From: an uncultured Fretibacterium sp.
GTDB lineage: Bacteria > Synergistota > Synergistia > Synergistales > Aminobacteriaceae
Assembly (NCBI GenBank): GCA_937915755.1
Contig: CALGGR010000039.1
Location: forward strand, 1 to 32,451
Direction of reading: 5' to 3'
Length of the DNA stretch: 32,451 nt
The notes beneath the pieces are model-generated. The model was given only the letters and a program-made list of their open reading frames with translations. It was not told where the DNA came from and made no database searches. This document shows positions 22,704 to 31,936 of this stretch, piece after piece (positions within the stretch are counted from its first letter, which is position 1; each line of letters opens with the position of its first letter). The translations under genes were made by a program, and so were the position numbers.

Positions 22704-24545
22704 TTATAGGTTAGCAAGAAGCCAAAGGAATCCGAAGCCCTCAAGAGTGATCGTGTCGCCCTTGAAACTTTCGCCCGTCATCATGTCGTGGTACTCGAAA
22801 AGCCCCTCAAGATTCTCACTCGTCCTAAAAGTCTGAGGCTCATTGCTGAAGTTGAAGAAAGCGAGCATCTTCTCTTTCTTTGTCTTTTCGCCGTAGTAAC
22901 GACCGATTCCGAGAACGTGATTGTTCCCAGTTTCAACCAGCCATGTGTCGGCCTCATTCGCAAAGACAGACTGAGTATCGCGGAGGCTCGTGAGTTTTCG
23001 TATTGCGCCGAAGATTTTTCCCTGCGTAGTGCCGCTGTCCTCGCGTTTTTCAGCGTCCTCCCAATGGAACGCGCCCCTGTGAACGTACCTGCTGTCGGCG
23101 GCCTTGTCTGGGTCAGGGCTGTTATGGTAGCTGTAGTCGTTGAGCTGACCGATTTCGTCCCCGCTGTAAAGTACGGGTATTCCGCTCTGCGTAAACAGGA
23201 AAGCGTGAAGCATGATGTCGAGTTTTACGGCTGAGTCTTTGTCGGCTGACTCGAGTCCGCAGAGTGAGGCTGTCGTTCCGCACATTCTAGCGTCGCCAAG
23301 TTCGGGCGCGTCGTTGTATGTCTCGCCTCTTGACGGTGAACCCTTGAAGTCTCCCTTGAAGTAGTCGTTGAGGTACTTTTTGTGAGCAACCTCGTCGATC
23401 CCGAAAGTCCTCAAGAACGGGTAATCGAGTCCCCAGCCAATATCGTCGTGGCACCTTAGGTAGTTCAGGAAGACGTACTGCTTCGGGAGTGAGAAGACGC
23501 TCTCAAGTTGGTGCTTCATGAGGCGCGTATCCTGAGTCGCAACGGTGTGCCAGGTGCTTGCCATCGTCGTAACGTTGTAGAGCATGTTGCATTCGGGCTT
23601 CTCGACTGTTCCGAAGTATGGTACGACCTTTGACGGTTCCATAACGACCTCGCCGAGAAGGAGCGTTCCGGGACATACGATTTCGGCGGCCATTCTCATA
23701 ATCCTTACGAGCGTATGAACCTGCGGGAGATTACGGCAGTTTGTTCCGAGAGTCTTCCAGATGTAGGGTACAGCGTCGAGCCTTATGATGTCGATGCCCT
23801 GATTGCAGAGGTACAACATGTTCTCGGTCATGTCGTTGAATACGACGGGGTTGCGGTAATTCAAATCCCACTGGTAGGGATAGAAGGTTGTCATTACGAC
23901 TTTGCCGGACTCCTGATTGAACGTGAAGTTGCCCGGTGCTGTCGTCGGGAAGACTTCAGGAAGATTCTGCTCGAACTGCATGGGGATTTCCCAGTTGTCG
24001 AAGAAGAAGTAGCGGTCCTGAAATTCCTTCTCGCCCCTGCGCGCTCTCTTTGCCCATTCGTGATCCTCGCTCGTGTGGTTCATGACGAAATCGAGGCAGA
24101 CGCTGATTCCTTTTGAGTGGCACTCCCTAGAGAGGTCAGCAAGGTCTTCCATCGTCCCCAAATCCGGCCTTACCTTGCGGAAATCGGAGACAGCATAGCC
24201 GCCGTCGCTTCTTCCTTTGGGGGTGTCGAGAAGGGGCATGAGGTGGAGGTACGTTACGCCGCATTCTTGAATGTAGTCGAGGTGGGACTTAATGCCCTTG
24301 AGGTTCTTGGCGAAGCACTCGGTGTACATCATCATTCCGAGAATGTCGTTGCCTGCGTACCAGTCTGGGACTTCAGCGCGTGCATCGTCAAGGTCATGCT
24401 TGAGGTAGTCGGGGCGTTCTTCCCAGCACTTCCGGAGCATCGAACAGAAGTAGTCGAATGCCTGTTTGTCGCTGCCGTAAAGCTCATAGTAGAGCCACTT
24501 CAGCTCGTCGTAATGTTTTGCGAGCCTGTCTTCAAATTTATTCAT
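22704..24545 (-). CDS. GH13 amylosucrase-type glycoside hydrolase
   Basis: Amylosucrases (GH13 subfamily 4) use sucrose to build alpha-1,4-glucan or isomers, releasing fructose. The 613-residue product from the ATG at 24545 (GGAG about 10 nt upstream; the longer frame to 24569 lacks this) has a helical N-terminal domain, then a TIM barrel: YLHLMPLLDTPKGRSDGGYAV, LDFVMNHTSEDHEWA, IDIIRLDAVPYIWK with the Asp nucleophile, LLLGEVVM with the Glu acid/base, and LRCHDDIGWG with the third Asp. WDLNYRNPVVF is typical of amylosucrase. There is no signal peptide, so it acts in the cytoplasm, possibly on sucrose or on stored glucan. Close relatives include sucrose hydrolases, so the exact reaction is uncertain. 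Confidence 0.87.
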   Translation of the reverse strand: MNKFEDRLAKHYDELKWLYYELYGSDKQAFDYFCSMLRKCWEERPDYLKHDLDDARAEVPDWYAGNDILGMMMYTECFAKNLKGIKSHLDYIQECGVTYLHLMPLLDTPKGRSDGGYAVSDFRKVRPDLGTMEDLADLSRECHSKGISVCLDFVMNHTSEDHEWAKRARRGEKEFQDRYFFFDNWEIPMQFEQNLPEVFPTTAPGNFTFNQESGKVVMTTFYPYQWDLNYRNPVVFNDMTENMLYLCNQGIDIIRLDAVPYIWKTLGTNCRNLPQVHTLVRIMRMAAEIVCPGTLLLGEVVMEPSKVVPYFGTVEKPECNMLYNVTTMASTWHTVATQDTRLMKHQLESVFSLPKQYVFLNYLRCHDDIGWGLDYPFLRTFGIDEVAHKKYLNDYFKGDFKGSPSRGETYNDAPELGDARMCGTTASLCGLESADKDSAVKLDIMLHAFLFTQSGIPVLYSGDEIGQLNDYSYHNSPDPDKAADSRYVHRGAFHWEDAEKREDSGTTQGKIFGAIRKLTSLRDTQSVFANEADTWLVETGNNHVLGIGRYYGEKTKKEKMLAFFNFSNEPQTFRTSENLEGLFEYHDMMTGESFKGDTITLEGFGFLWLLANL

Positions 24546-24638
24546 GGCAGAAATTCTCCTTTGCGTCAAAAATTTTAGGGATTGTGTGTATTATTATAGC
24601 GTAGAAAGAATTACCCTGCCTGAGAAATTTACGCAGAC

Positions 24639-24671
24639 AAAAAAAAATTCCCCTGCCGTTTCCGACAAGGG
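24639..24671 (-). terminator. Intrinsic terminator after flgE
   Basis: On the - strand a stem (CCC, bulged T, TGTCG paired with CGGCAGGG) is followed by AATTTTTTTTT. The U-run reads as the A9 tract at 24639-24647 on the + strand. It lies 16 nt after the flgE stop and ends the flagellar hook cluster. Confidence 0.85.
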
Positions 24672-24687
24672 AGAGAAATTTTCGTGA

Positions 24688-27324
24688 TTACCTCTTGAGG
24701 TTGACGACTTCCTCGAGTATCTGGTCGCTGACTGTAACGACTCTCGTGTTCGCCTGGAAGCCTCTCTGTGCGATGATGAGGTGTGTGAACTCTTCCGTGA
24801 GGTCAACGTTCGACATCTCGACGTACTGTCCCATGATCGTGCCCTTTCCGTTTGAGCCTGCGCCGTCGATGTTGGCCGTTCCTGAGTTGACGGAAGCTTG
24901 GAACATCGTGTTGCCGACCTTTTCGAGACCCTGTTCGTTTGCGAACGTCGCCACAGCCACGCGGTAAAGCGGTATGCTCACGCCATTACTGTATGAGCCT
25001 GTGATTGTCCCGTTTGCGGAAACTGAGTAATTCTTGAGGATACCCATCGTGTAGCCGTCCTGATATACGGGCTTTGTCGTTGTCTCCGAAGCGAACTGAG
25101 TTACGCCGAGAAGTGCGTCGCCGCCGCCTCCGAAGTTAAGCGTTATTGGGCTGTTGGGCTGACCGTTGAGGCTGAACGGTACGGTGATCGTTACTTCAGC
25201 ATTCTCTGTGCTTCTTAGTGAGCCATCAGCGATTGCGTTGCTGATTTTCCCTGAGCCGTCGAACTCGATTTCGCCTGAGCGGGGGTCTGGCATTACGCTT
25301 GACATTATGTCGTTGCCGTTCTCGTCCTGCTCAACGATGAATGCTTCCCATCTCCAGCGGTTCTCGGTTACTTTCTTGTACGTAACTTCGAGGGTGTGCT
25401 CCTTGCCGTCATCGTCGTAGATTGTTGCCTTCGTCGCATGGTAGCCGCCCTGAGCTGTTGTGCCGAGTGTCGTCCATGAACCGAGCTGATCTGTAGGCGC
25501 AGGGCTGTCGAGTGTCTGTGCAACCATGAAATTCAGCGCGTCAGATCTCGAGCTTGCATTGCTTGCTGTTCCCGCTGCTATCTGGAAGTTAGGCCCTAAT
25601 ACAGCAGTACCCGTTCCTACTGTGCCTGACAGTACGCGGAAACCGAGAGGCACATTGTTATTGCTGGTCTCGTTCCAGTCCACGCGATCAAATGAGCCGT
25701 CAGCGTTGAAGAATACGTTTGCCTCAAGTTTATGCATCGACTTGGGGAGAACTGCACCGGTGTTGTCGAGTGCTGTACCATTCTGTATCTGTGTTGCTGT
25801 CGGGGCAGCCATATTAGCAAGATCCGCGTTGCTGTAGCCGTAGTACCACAGAACCATCTTTGACACCGTTTTGCCCAAATCTGAAGGCGACTGTGCCTCC
25901 ATATTGCTCTCCTCAAATTCGGCGATGAAGTTGAAGTCCTGCTGTACTCTTTCATCTCCGGCTGATGTTGTAACTGTCGGAGCACCCGAAAGGCTGAAGT
26001 TTGCGTAGTCCATTTTGCTCTTCACATCATAGTTGAAGACAGTACTGCTTACCTGCAAATGCGCGGCACTACTTGTAAGGTCTCCTGTAAGGCCTCCAAG
26101 GGTCGTGGCTACTTCATCATTATTGCCGTCAAGAACATTTAGCGTGCGTATCTGTACAGTCCCTGTATCTTCACTGTAACTTGCTGTGAAATACTTCGGG
26201 GGAACCTGGCCGGGAAATCTGTATACAGGCTTGTAGTATGAGTCGATTGTATCCTGTGACGGAGTTGTTGGACCTGCTGTTGTCGTATTCGTCGCAGCAT
26301 TGTATGTGTATACCTGAAGAGCATTCCCATTCATAGTTACGAGATTATTGTTTTCATCAAGCCACCCTACAAGGTTTACATCATCGCTTGTGGTGGTTAC
26401 GTTCGTTGTCTGTGATGATGTATAGTTAGTGCCGTCATAAATTATTGTCGGAAGGCTCAGTTCTGGCTTGCCCGTTGAGCTGTTTATGTTCAGCATGTCG
26501 AACGTAATAGTTGTAGTCTCACCGCCGTTGTTCAGTGCGAAATCAAGGTAATTCACGCCTGTACCGGTTAAGTTCTTTGTCCCTGTGCCGCGAATGTTGC
26601 CTGGAGTCGGAGCTGATACTGTAGCTGTAGGGTCTCCGTTGAAGCCCACTGTCTTAAAGCTCATATCATACTCTGCACCGTTCATTGAGACTTTCGCCAT
26701 TCCTGCATTGAGTCCGTTTGCACCAGCCACAGCATTGAACGGAAGATCCGCGAAACCATATGACAGGAAATTCCCCTGCCTGCTGTCAAGGTTGCACTGG
26801 TAATCAACGCGGGTCGTGGCCTTTGCCTCCATCTTCTGACCAAGCGGAATATTTATCGTTGAGAGTTCCGCAGCCTGCTGGAAGCCCTCAAGCGCAGTTT
26901 CTTCCATCTTGTAGCCCTGAAGTTTGTAGCCTGAGCCTGACTGCACAAGATCTGAATTTCCGTCAAGAGTGCAAGCTCCCGAACGGCTGAAGAGCTGGTT
27001 CGATCCGTCTGTGTAAACGAAGAAGCCTCTGTCCTGGATCATCATGTCCGATGAGTTCCCCGTGTATGAGCTTGAACCCTGTGTGTGAACTGTCTCGATT
27101 GCCGCAACGCTTACGCCAAGTCCTACCTGCGCCGGGTTGATGCCTCCCCTGTTGCCGTCTGCGCTTGAAGCGTACTTGTTGGCCTGATACATCAAGTCCG
27201 CGAAGATCGTGTTGTCCTTCTTGAATCCTGTTGTGTTTGCGTTGGATATGTTGTTGCCCGTTACGTCGAGCATGGTCTGGTGAGCGCGAACACCCGTTAC
27301 CGCTGTCATCAATGATCTTAACAT
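24688..27324 (-). CDS. flgE: Flagellar hook protein FlgE, very long
   Basis: FlgE polymerises into the flexible hook. The N-terminal region (MLRSLMTAVTGVRAHQTMLDVTGNNISNANTTGFKK) and the C-terminal region (YVEMSNVDLTEEFTHLIIAQRGFQAN, then TRVVTVSDQILEEVVNL) are the conserved D0/D1 parts found in hook and rod proteins. At 878 aa it is roughly twice the length of the Salmonella protein. The extra length is a Thr/Asn/Gly/Ser-rich central region that would form surface domains (D2 and beyond). AGGAGGG lies about 11 nt before the ATG. It is the last gene of the motE-fliK-flgD-flgE run and ends at a strong terminator. FlgD needs to cap it during assembly. Confidence 0.95.
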   Translation of the reverse strand: MLRSLMTAVTGVRAHQTMLDVTGNNISNANTTGFKKDNTIFADLMYQANKYASSADGNRGGINPAQVGLGVSVAAIETVHTQGSSSYTGNSSDMMIQDRGFFVYTDGSNQLFSRSGACTLDGNSDLVQSGSGYKLQGYKMEETALEGFQQAAELSTINIPLGQKMEAKATTRVDYQCNLDSRQGNFLSYGFADLPFNAVAGANGLNAGMAKVSMNGAEYDMSFKTVGFNGDPTATVSAPTPGNIRGTGTKNLTGTGVNYLDFALNNGGETTTITFDMLNINSSTGKPELSLPTIIYDGTNYTSSQTTNVTTTSDDVNLVGWLDENNNLVTMNGNALQVYTYNAATNTTTAGPTTPSQDTIDSYYKPVYRFPGQVPPKYFTASYSEDTGTVQIRTLNVLDGNNDEVATTLGGLTGDLTSSAAHLQVSSTVFNYDVKSKMDYANFSLSGAPTVTTSAGDERVQQDFNFIAEFEESNMEAQSPSDLGKTVSKMVLWYYGYSNADLANMAAPTATQIQNGTALDNTGAVLPKSMHKLEANVFFNADGSFDRVDWNETSNNNVPLGFRVLSGTVGTGTAVLGPNFQIAAGTASNASSRSDALNFMVAQTLDSPAPTDQLGSWTTLGTTAQGGYHATKATIYDDDGKEHTLEVTYKKVTENRWRWEAFIVEQDENGNDIMSSVMPDPRSGEIEFDGSGKISNAIADGSLRSTENAEVTITVPFSLNGQPNSPITLNFGGGGDALLGVTQFASETTTKPVYQDGYTMGILKNYSVSANGTITGSYSNGVSIPLYRVAVATFANEQGLEKVGNTMFQASVNSGTANIDGAGSNGKGTIMGQYVEMSNVDLTEEFTHLIIAQRGFQANTRVVTVSDQILEEVVNLKR

Positions 27325-27418
27325 TTCCCGTATTCCCTCCTGTGATATTTTCCGTGATTTATTTTACTCTGGCCGGGCGTCCTTCCTGCCGTGTCTCGTC
27401 CGTGAGAGCAACTTTATT

Positions 27419-27868
27419 CTAGCTTATTACTGATACTCCTTCAACCTTTTCGAGCGGCACTTCACCTTCTGTAGTGTCGAGAATAGTGCTTCCGTTGGGG
27501 TCGAACCAAACGTGATTGACTACTGCGACTTTCTGAACCGCTTCTTCGCCGTCGCCTGAGGTGAAAGCCACTGCCTTGCCAATATACTGAACGGCGTTGA
27601 ATTTGTTGGCATCCGACATGCTGGTTAAAGTCTTGTTCATGTTCTGCATCTGCTCAAGGCTTGAGAAAGTTGCCATCTGCGAAATGAATTCCCTGTCCTC
27701 CATAGGATTGAGGGGGTCTTGATTCGAGAGTTCGGCAACCAGAAGCTTGAGAAATGCGTCCTTGCCCAATGCGTCATTCGTAGCTGTTGTTACGGACGAT
27801 GAGCTGTTCGTCTGCGTCGTGTTAATGTTTGCCAGATTGCTGTAATTATTTACGTCTGTTACGGGCAT
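27419..27868 (-). CDS. flgD: Flagellar hook cap (assembly) protein FlgD, short form
   Basis: FlgD caps the growing hook and helps FlgE subunits insert. The 149-residue protein has the conserved N-terminal core LGKDAFLKLLVAELSNQDPLNPMEDREFISQMATFSSLEQMQNMN, then a short beta region. The Ig-like and tudor-like domains of enteric FlgD are largely lacking, a form also seen in other bacteria. The N-terminus is Asn/Ser/Thr-rich and disordered, as expected for a type III export signal. It follows fliK by 14 nt with GGAG before the ATG, and 94 nt separate it from flgE. Confidence 0.93.
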   Translation of the reverse strand: MPVTDVNNYSNLANINTTQTNSSSSVTTATNDALGKDAFLKLLVAELSNQDPLNPMEDREFISQMATFSSLEQMQNMNKTLTSMSDANKFNAVQYIGKAVAFTSGDGEEAVQKVAVVNHVWFDPNGSTILDTTEGEVPLEKVEGVSVIS

Positions 27869-27882
27869 ATTACCATCTCCTT

Positions 27883-30800
27883 TTATGCTATCCAGTACAA
27901 CAGCCCTTCCTCAATATCTGCCCTGAAATTTTCTGTTTCATCGTCATCATCTGAGGCCGTGAAACTGTATGCACTTCTCTGGTTTTCGTTCCCTGAATTC
28001 CGGCCCTGACCGCTGTTGTCCTGCTGAACATCTACCGTGAACTCTGACACCTGAACTCCCTGCTGCAACAAGTTATCCCTGAGCTGCGTCAATTGATTCT
28101 GGATTATTTGTCGGATTTGCTCGCTTGCCACTTTAACGGAAGCCTCAACGCCGGAAGTTCCGGAAGTGAGTTCGACCGTTATTCTTCCGAGTGCCGGCGG
28201 GTCAACAACGATGTTAGCTTTCCTCACGCCTTCAGAGCGAATGAATCGGACGACATTGACGATCCCGTTTCTGAGGGTGCGACCTTGAGACTGAGTGCCT
28301 GTAATTTCATACGTGCCTGTCCTGAGACTAAGGGGACGAGTGTTGACGCGGGAGGCTGTGCGCTTCACACGTGTTACGCTGTCAAAGAAAGATTGGAAAT
28401 CGCTGAGTGCCTCGTTACGGCGGGTATCGGAGCGAGTTTCGGTGCGCGTGTCAGTCCTCGATGTTGAGCGTGAAGTCCTTGCGCTTGAGACCGGGACTCT
28501 TTCGGTTGAAGGCATGTCGCTATTCCTAGACTCGTTGCTTGGGGACTGCGAGGGCTGAGGTGTTCCTGACTGCGCGACTTCTTCATGGCCGGGCTGATCC
28601 GACGTGCGTGAAAACTCTGTGCCTTTAGGCTGGGTGTCGTCCGTGATTTCGGGGCGTACTTCCTGAGCTGTTGCCTGAGTCCTTCGTGATGATTGAGGCT
28701 GAGTGCGTGAAGGTCTGTCAGCTCGTGAAGTGGTAACTGCTGATTCGCGCGATGATTCTTCGGGCTTTGCGGGCTGTCCTTGCTGAACCTGAGCGAGTCC
28801 GGCCATGACAAAATCAGCGTCAGGGATTTCTGCCATGTCTTCGTGAGTCTCTGAGTCCTCGTGCTTGTCGAAAGCTGGGATCCCGTAATCATTCGCGTCA
28901 TATTCCGGCGTTGCTTGCGGTGCGCGGTCAGGGGCGGGAATTTCCGGCAATTCAGCCTCAGCGAGAACATTCAGGGCTTGCGAGGTATTTTCGCGGGCTG
29001 GGACTTCGGGAGTCTCGGCGCGTGTAATCAATGTTTCAGGCTCACTTGCTGGAACTTCGGGGGCTTTGCGGGTCTCAGTACTTGCGACACGCTGACGGAG
29101 TGAGCGGGCTTCGCGTGGCGATGTGCGTAAAGGCTCGTGATTCTCTGACGGTTCGGAAACTTCCTCAACATCTGTGCTTGATGAAGTCTTGATGCTTTCG
29201 GGGACTTTGGGAGTCTCTGTGCCTTGAACATGCGGAGTCTCGCGGAGATTTTCGGGCTTCACGGTGTCAGTGTCAATGTCAGGCTCAGTGATAACCTGCG
29301 TGTTATTGCTGTCATGCTGAATGCCCTCAGGTTTGGGAGCACTCTCGGGCGCGTCAGTCATCTCAAGTTCCGGCTGAATTTCCGGGACGTCCGTCTTGTT
29401 AACACCAGGAGTCTCATGAGACTTTTCGGGCCTCACAGTGTCCGTAACAATGTCAGTGTCGGGCTTCGTGATGTTCGGCATGTCGTTACTCTCGTTGTGT
29501 TCGGGAGATTGGGGAATTTCTATGGCTTCCGTATCCTGAACATTGGGAGTCTCGATAGGCTTTTCCGGCGCATCAGTCATTTCAAATTTCGGCTGAACTT
29601 CTGAAGCTGGAATGTCAGGCGTGATTTCGGGCTTTACGTTTTCGGCTGGGACTTCTGGAGTCTCCGTCTCAGTCTCAATATGCTCAGGGATTTTGACATC
29701 GTGAGGCTCTGAGGGAACTGGGATTTCCTGCCTCACAGCTTCAGGGATCTCGGGGGATACTTCGGGTTTTGCGGGCTGAGTCTTGTCCGTTTCTTCAGAC
29801 TGAGGAATCTTGGGAGCTGGATTTTCGTTCATGGCCGGCTCTCTCTCTGGAATTACGGGCGTTATATCTTCGGCCTCAAAATTCGCTGGTTCAGGCTGTA
29901 TTTTCTCAGCATTGACGATGACATTTTCCGGACTTTCTTCAGCGGGCTTAACGTCAGCAAAAATATTCGTCCTAACAGTGCCTCTAACTGTCGCAACCTG
30001 CCCTGTCTCAATGTCAGGCACAGAGTCATTCACGATTTCCCCCGAATTAACATCGTCTGTGTCCGTGAATGCGCGAAGCTGTAGGGTAACTGTACGTTCC
30101 TGCAGTGCTTCAGAGTTTTCGAGTGCGGTCTCAGGCTCAAGATATTCAGGAACGTCAACATTAGGCGTCTCGGCGATTTCAGGCTTTGAGTCCTGTGCTA
30201 CGGGGCGCATGGTATCCAGCTTTGGTGCTTCATCAACGGGCAAATCCTGCAACTCAGGCTCAGTAGCGGGTACGTCAGTCTCGGGCGATTCCTGAATGAC
30301 TGGCTTCGAGTCCTGCGTTACAGGCTGAGGAGCGTCGGGTTCCTGAGACTCATTACCTTCAGACTTGGGAGGCTGGGGAATTACAGGCTTTGAGTTTTCT
30401 GCTATTGGTTGAGGAATGTCCAGCTTCGGCGATCCGTCAACGGGCAATTCCTGTGATGGCAACTCGAGATCAGGCGCGTCGGCCTTTGGAGACTCCGTAA
30501 TCGTCAGCTTCGAGTCCTGCGTTACAGGTTGGGAAGCGTCAGACTTCTGAGGTGTATTAACTTCAGACTTTGGAGACTCGGGAATTACAGGCTTTGAGTT
30601 TTCTGCTACTGTTTGAAGAATGTCAGGCTCAGGCGATTCGTCAACGGGCAATTCCTGTACTTCCTGCTCAACATCGGGCACGTCAGTCTTCGGAGACTCC
30701 GTGATCGTTGGCTTTGAATCCCTCGCTATGGGCTGAGGTTTGTCATTCTTCGGCGACTCAGTGAGTGGCAACTCTTGTGATGATGGCTCAGTATTGGGCA

Positions 30801-31911
30801 CGTCAGTGTGTGGTGTGTCCGTCATTGTCGGCTTTGAATCTCTTGCTGCAGGCTGAGGTGTGTCATTCTTCGGCGATTCGGTGAGTGGCAATTCTTGTGC
30901 TTTCGGCTCAAAATCAGGCGTATCGGCCTTAGGTGTTTCTGTAGTTACAGGCCTTGAATCCCTCGCTATAGTCTGCTGGTTATCATTCTTCGGCGACTCA
31001 ATAAGCGGCAACTCCTGTGATGACGGCTCAGTATTGGGCACGTCGGCCTTTGAAGACTCCGTGATTGTCGGCTTTGAATCTCTCACTGCAGGCTGAGGAG
31101 TATCATTCTTCGGCGACTCAATAAGCGGCAACTCCTGTGATGACGGCTCAGTATTGGGCACGTCGGCCTTTGAAGACTCCGTGATTGTCGGCTTTGAATC
31201 TCTCACTGCAGGCTGAGGAGTATCATTCTTCGGCGACTCAATAAGCGGCAACTCCTGAGATTCCGGCTCATTATTAGGCAACTCGGATCTTGGTTGCTCC
31301 TGCCTGACAGGATGGCCTTCCGCTTCTACACTCTCAGCCATGTTGTGCTGGCTTGAAAATGGGTGCTGAAATTCCGGCTGCTTCACGTCCGCTTTCGGTG
31401 TAGCAAAATCCGGCTGTTCTGTTATTGGCGTTTCAGAATAATTCTCGGCTTCAGGTCTATTGTCCTCCGTATTTGCATGCGGCAATGTCCCAACTTCCGG
31501 CTCATCATAAACAACCGCAACGCCCTCGTCAAAATCATTCTGTGGCGAAAAATCTGCCGTCTTCCTGATAGGAGCGTCCATAACCCTCTTAGTGTCAACA
31601 AAAAGATTCCTCCATGTATCAGTCCCAGCCGGTTTAGCTTCAGAACCTTCAACATCGTCAGCAACAAATTTCACACTGTTGAACGAAGAAGTTCCTCCTC
31701 TCCTCAGTGTCAATACCTGTGTGTTATCTTTGGGATTAGTGTCAATGACTTCTTTCTGCCCTGTTTCTTCGCTAGTAGTATATTCTGCAACCAGAGCGTC
31801 AAATACTCCTGTATCCTTACCATTCACTTCCTGATGCTTGCTGTCAGAATTTACTCCGAGCGTCTGTAAACCTAATTGTGCCTGAAGAAACGACCATATT
31901 CCTGCCGGCAT
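27883..31911 (-). CDS. fliK: Flagellar hook-length control protein FliK, giant form
   Basis: FliK is an exported ruler that measures hook length and switches export specificity. From the ATG at 31911 (AGGAGG 9 nt upstream; the TTG at 31920 abuts the Shine-Dalgarno) the product is about 1,342 aa. The C-terminal about 110 residues (VDPPALGRITVELTSG, then LRDNLLQQGVQVSEFTVDV) are the conserved Flg_hook switch domain. The rest is a Pro/Glu/Ser/Thr-rich disordered region. It includes about eight repeats, mostly 40 aa each, built on QELPL(I/T/V)ESPK, DSKP and TES.KADVP, encoded at about 30.2-31.27 kb. Two repeats are nearly identical in DNA. Salmonella FliK is about 405 aa, so this ruler is more than three times as long. 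Confidence 0.92.
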   Translation of the reverse strand: MPAGIWSFLQAQLGLQTLGVNSDSKHQEVNGKDTGVFDALVAEYTTSEETGQKEVIDTNPKDNTQVLTLRRGGTSSFNSVKFVADDVEGSEAKPAGTDTWRNLFVDTKRVMDAPIRKTADFSPQNDFDEGVAVVYDEPEVGTLPHANTEDNRPEAENYSETPITEQPDFATPKADVKQPEFQHPFSSQHNMAESVEAEGHPVRQEQPRSELPNNEPESQELPLIESPKNDTPQPAVRDSKPTITESSKADVPNTEPSSQELPLIESPKNDTPQPAVRDSKPTITESSKADVPNTEPSSQELPLIESPKNDNQQTIARDSRPVTTETPKADTPDFEPKAQELPLTESPKNDTPQPAARDSKPTMTDTPHTDVPNTEPSSQELPLTESPKNDKPQPIARDSKPTITESPKTDVPDVEQEVQELPVDESPEPDILQTVAENSKPVIPESPKSEVNTPQKSDASQPVTQDSKLTITESPKADAPDLELPSQELPVDGSPKLDIPQPIAENSKPVIPQPPKSEGNESQEPDAPQPVTQDSKPVIQESPETDVPATEPELQDLPVDEAPKLDTMRPVAQDSKPEIAETPNVDVPEYLEPETALENSEALQERTVTLQLRAFTDTDDVNSGEIVNDSVPDIETGQVATVRGTVRTNIFADVKPAEESPENVIVNAEKIQPEPANFEAEDITPVIPEREPAMNENPAPKIPQSEETDKTQPAKPEVSPEIPEAVRQEIPVPSEPHDVKIPEHIETETETPEVPAENVKPEITPDIPASEVQPKFEMTDAPEKPIETPNVQDTEAIEIPQSPEHNESNDMPNITKPDTDIVTDTVRPEKSHETPGVNKTDVPEIQPELEMTDAPESAPKPEGIQHDSNNTQVITEPDIDTDTVKPENLRETPHVQGTETPKVPESIKTSSSTDVEEVSEPSENHEPLRTSPREARSLRQRVASTETRKAPEVPASEPETLITRAETPEVPARENTSQALNVLAEAELPEIPAPDRAPQATPEYDANDYGIPAFDKHEDSETHEDMAEIPDADFVMAGLAQVQQGQPAKPEESSRESAVTTSRADRPSRTQPQSSRRTQATAQEVRPEITDDTQPKGTEFSRTSDQPGHEEVAQSGTPQPSQSPSNESRNSDMPSTERVPVSSARTSRSTSRTDTRTETRSDTRRNEALSDFQSFFDSVTRVKRTASRVNTRPLSLRTGTYEITGTQSQGRTLRNGIVNVVRFIRSEGVRKANIVVDPPALGRITVELTSGTSGVEASVKVASEQIRQIIQNQLTQLRDNLLQQGVQVSEFTVDVQQDNSGQGRNSGNENQRSAYSFTASDDDDETENFRADIEEGLLYWIA
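31021..31260 (-). repeat. 120-bp tandem repeat inside fliK, nearly perfect
   Basis: 31021-31140 and 31141-31260 are two 120-bp units that agree at all but one position (near 31258). Each encodes 40 residues of the FliK ruler. More diverged units of the same family lie to the left, down to about 30200, two of them longer (about 68 residues). The in-frame unit length means a gain or loss keeps the frame. Confidence 0.95.
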
Positions 31912-31936
31912 TTTCTGCAACCTCCTGAATTATGAT

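Noticed and set aside
28374..28970. A 198-residue ORF in another frame of fliK
   Set aside because: It arises from the Pro/Glu/Ser-rich codon bias of fliK; its product is low-complexity, and there is no start signal.
30200..31270. CRISPR-like array
   Set aside because: The repeats are contiguous 120-bp in-frame units without spacers, inside an open reading frame with a normal FliK C-terminal domain.
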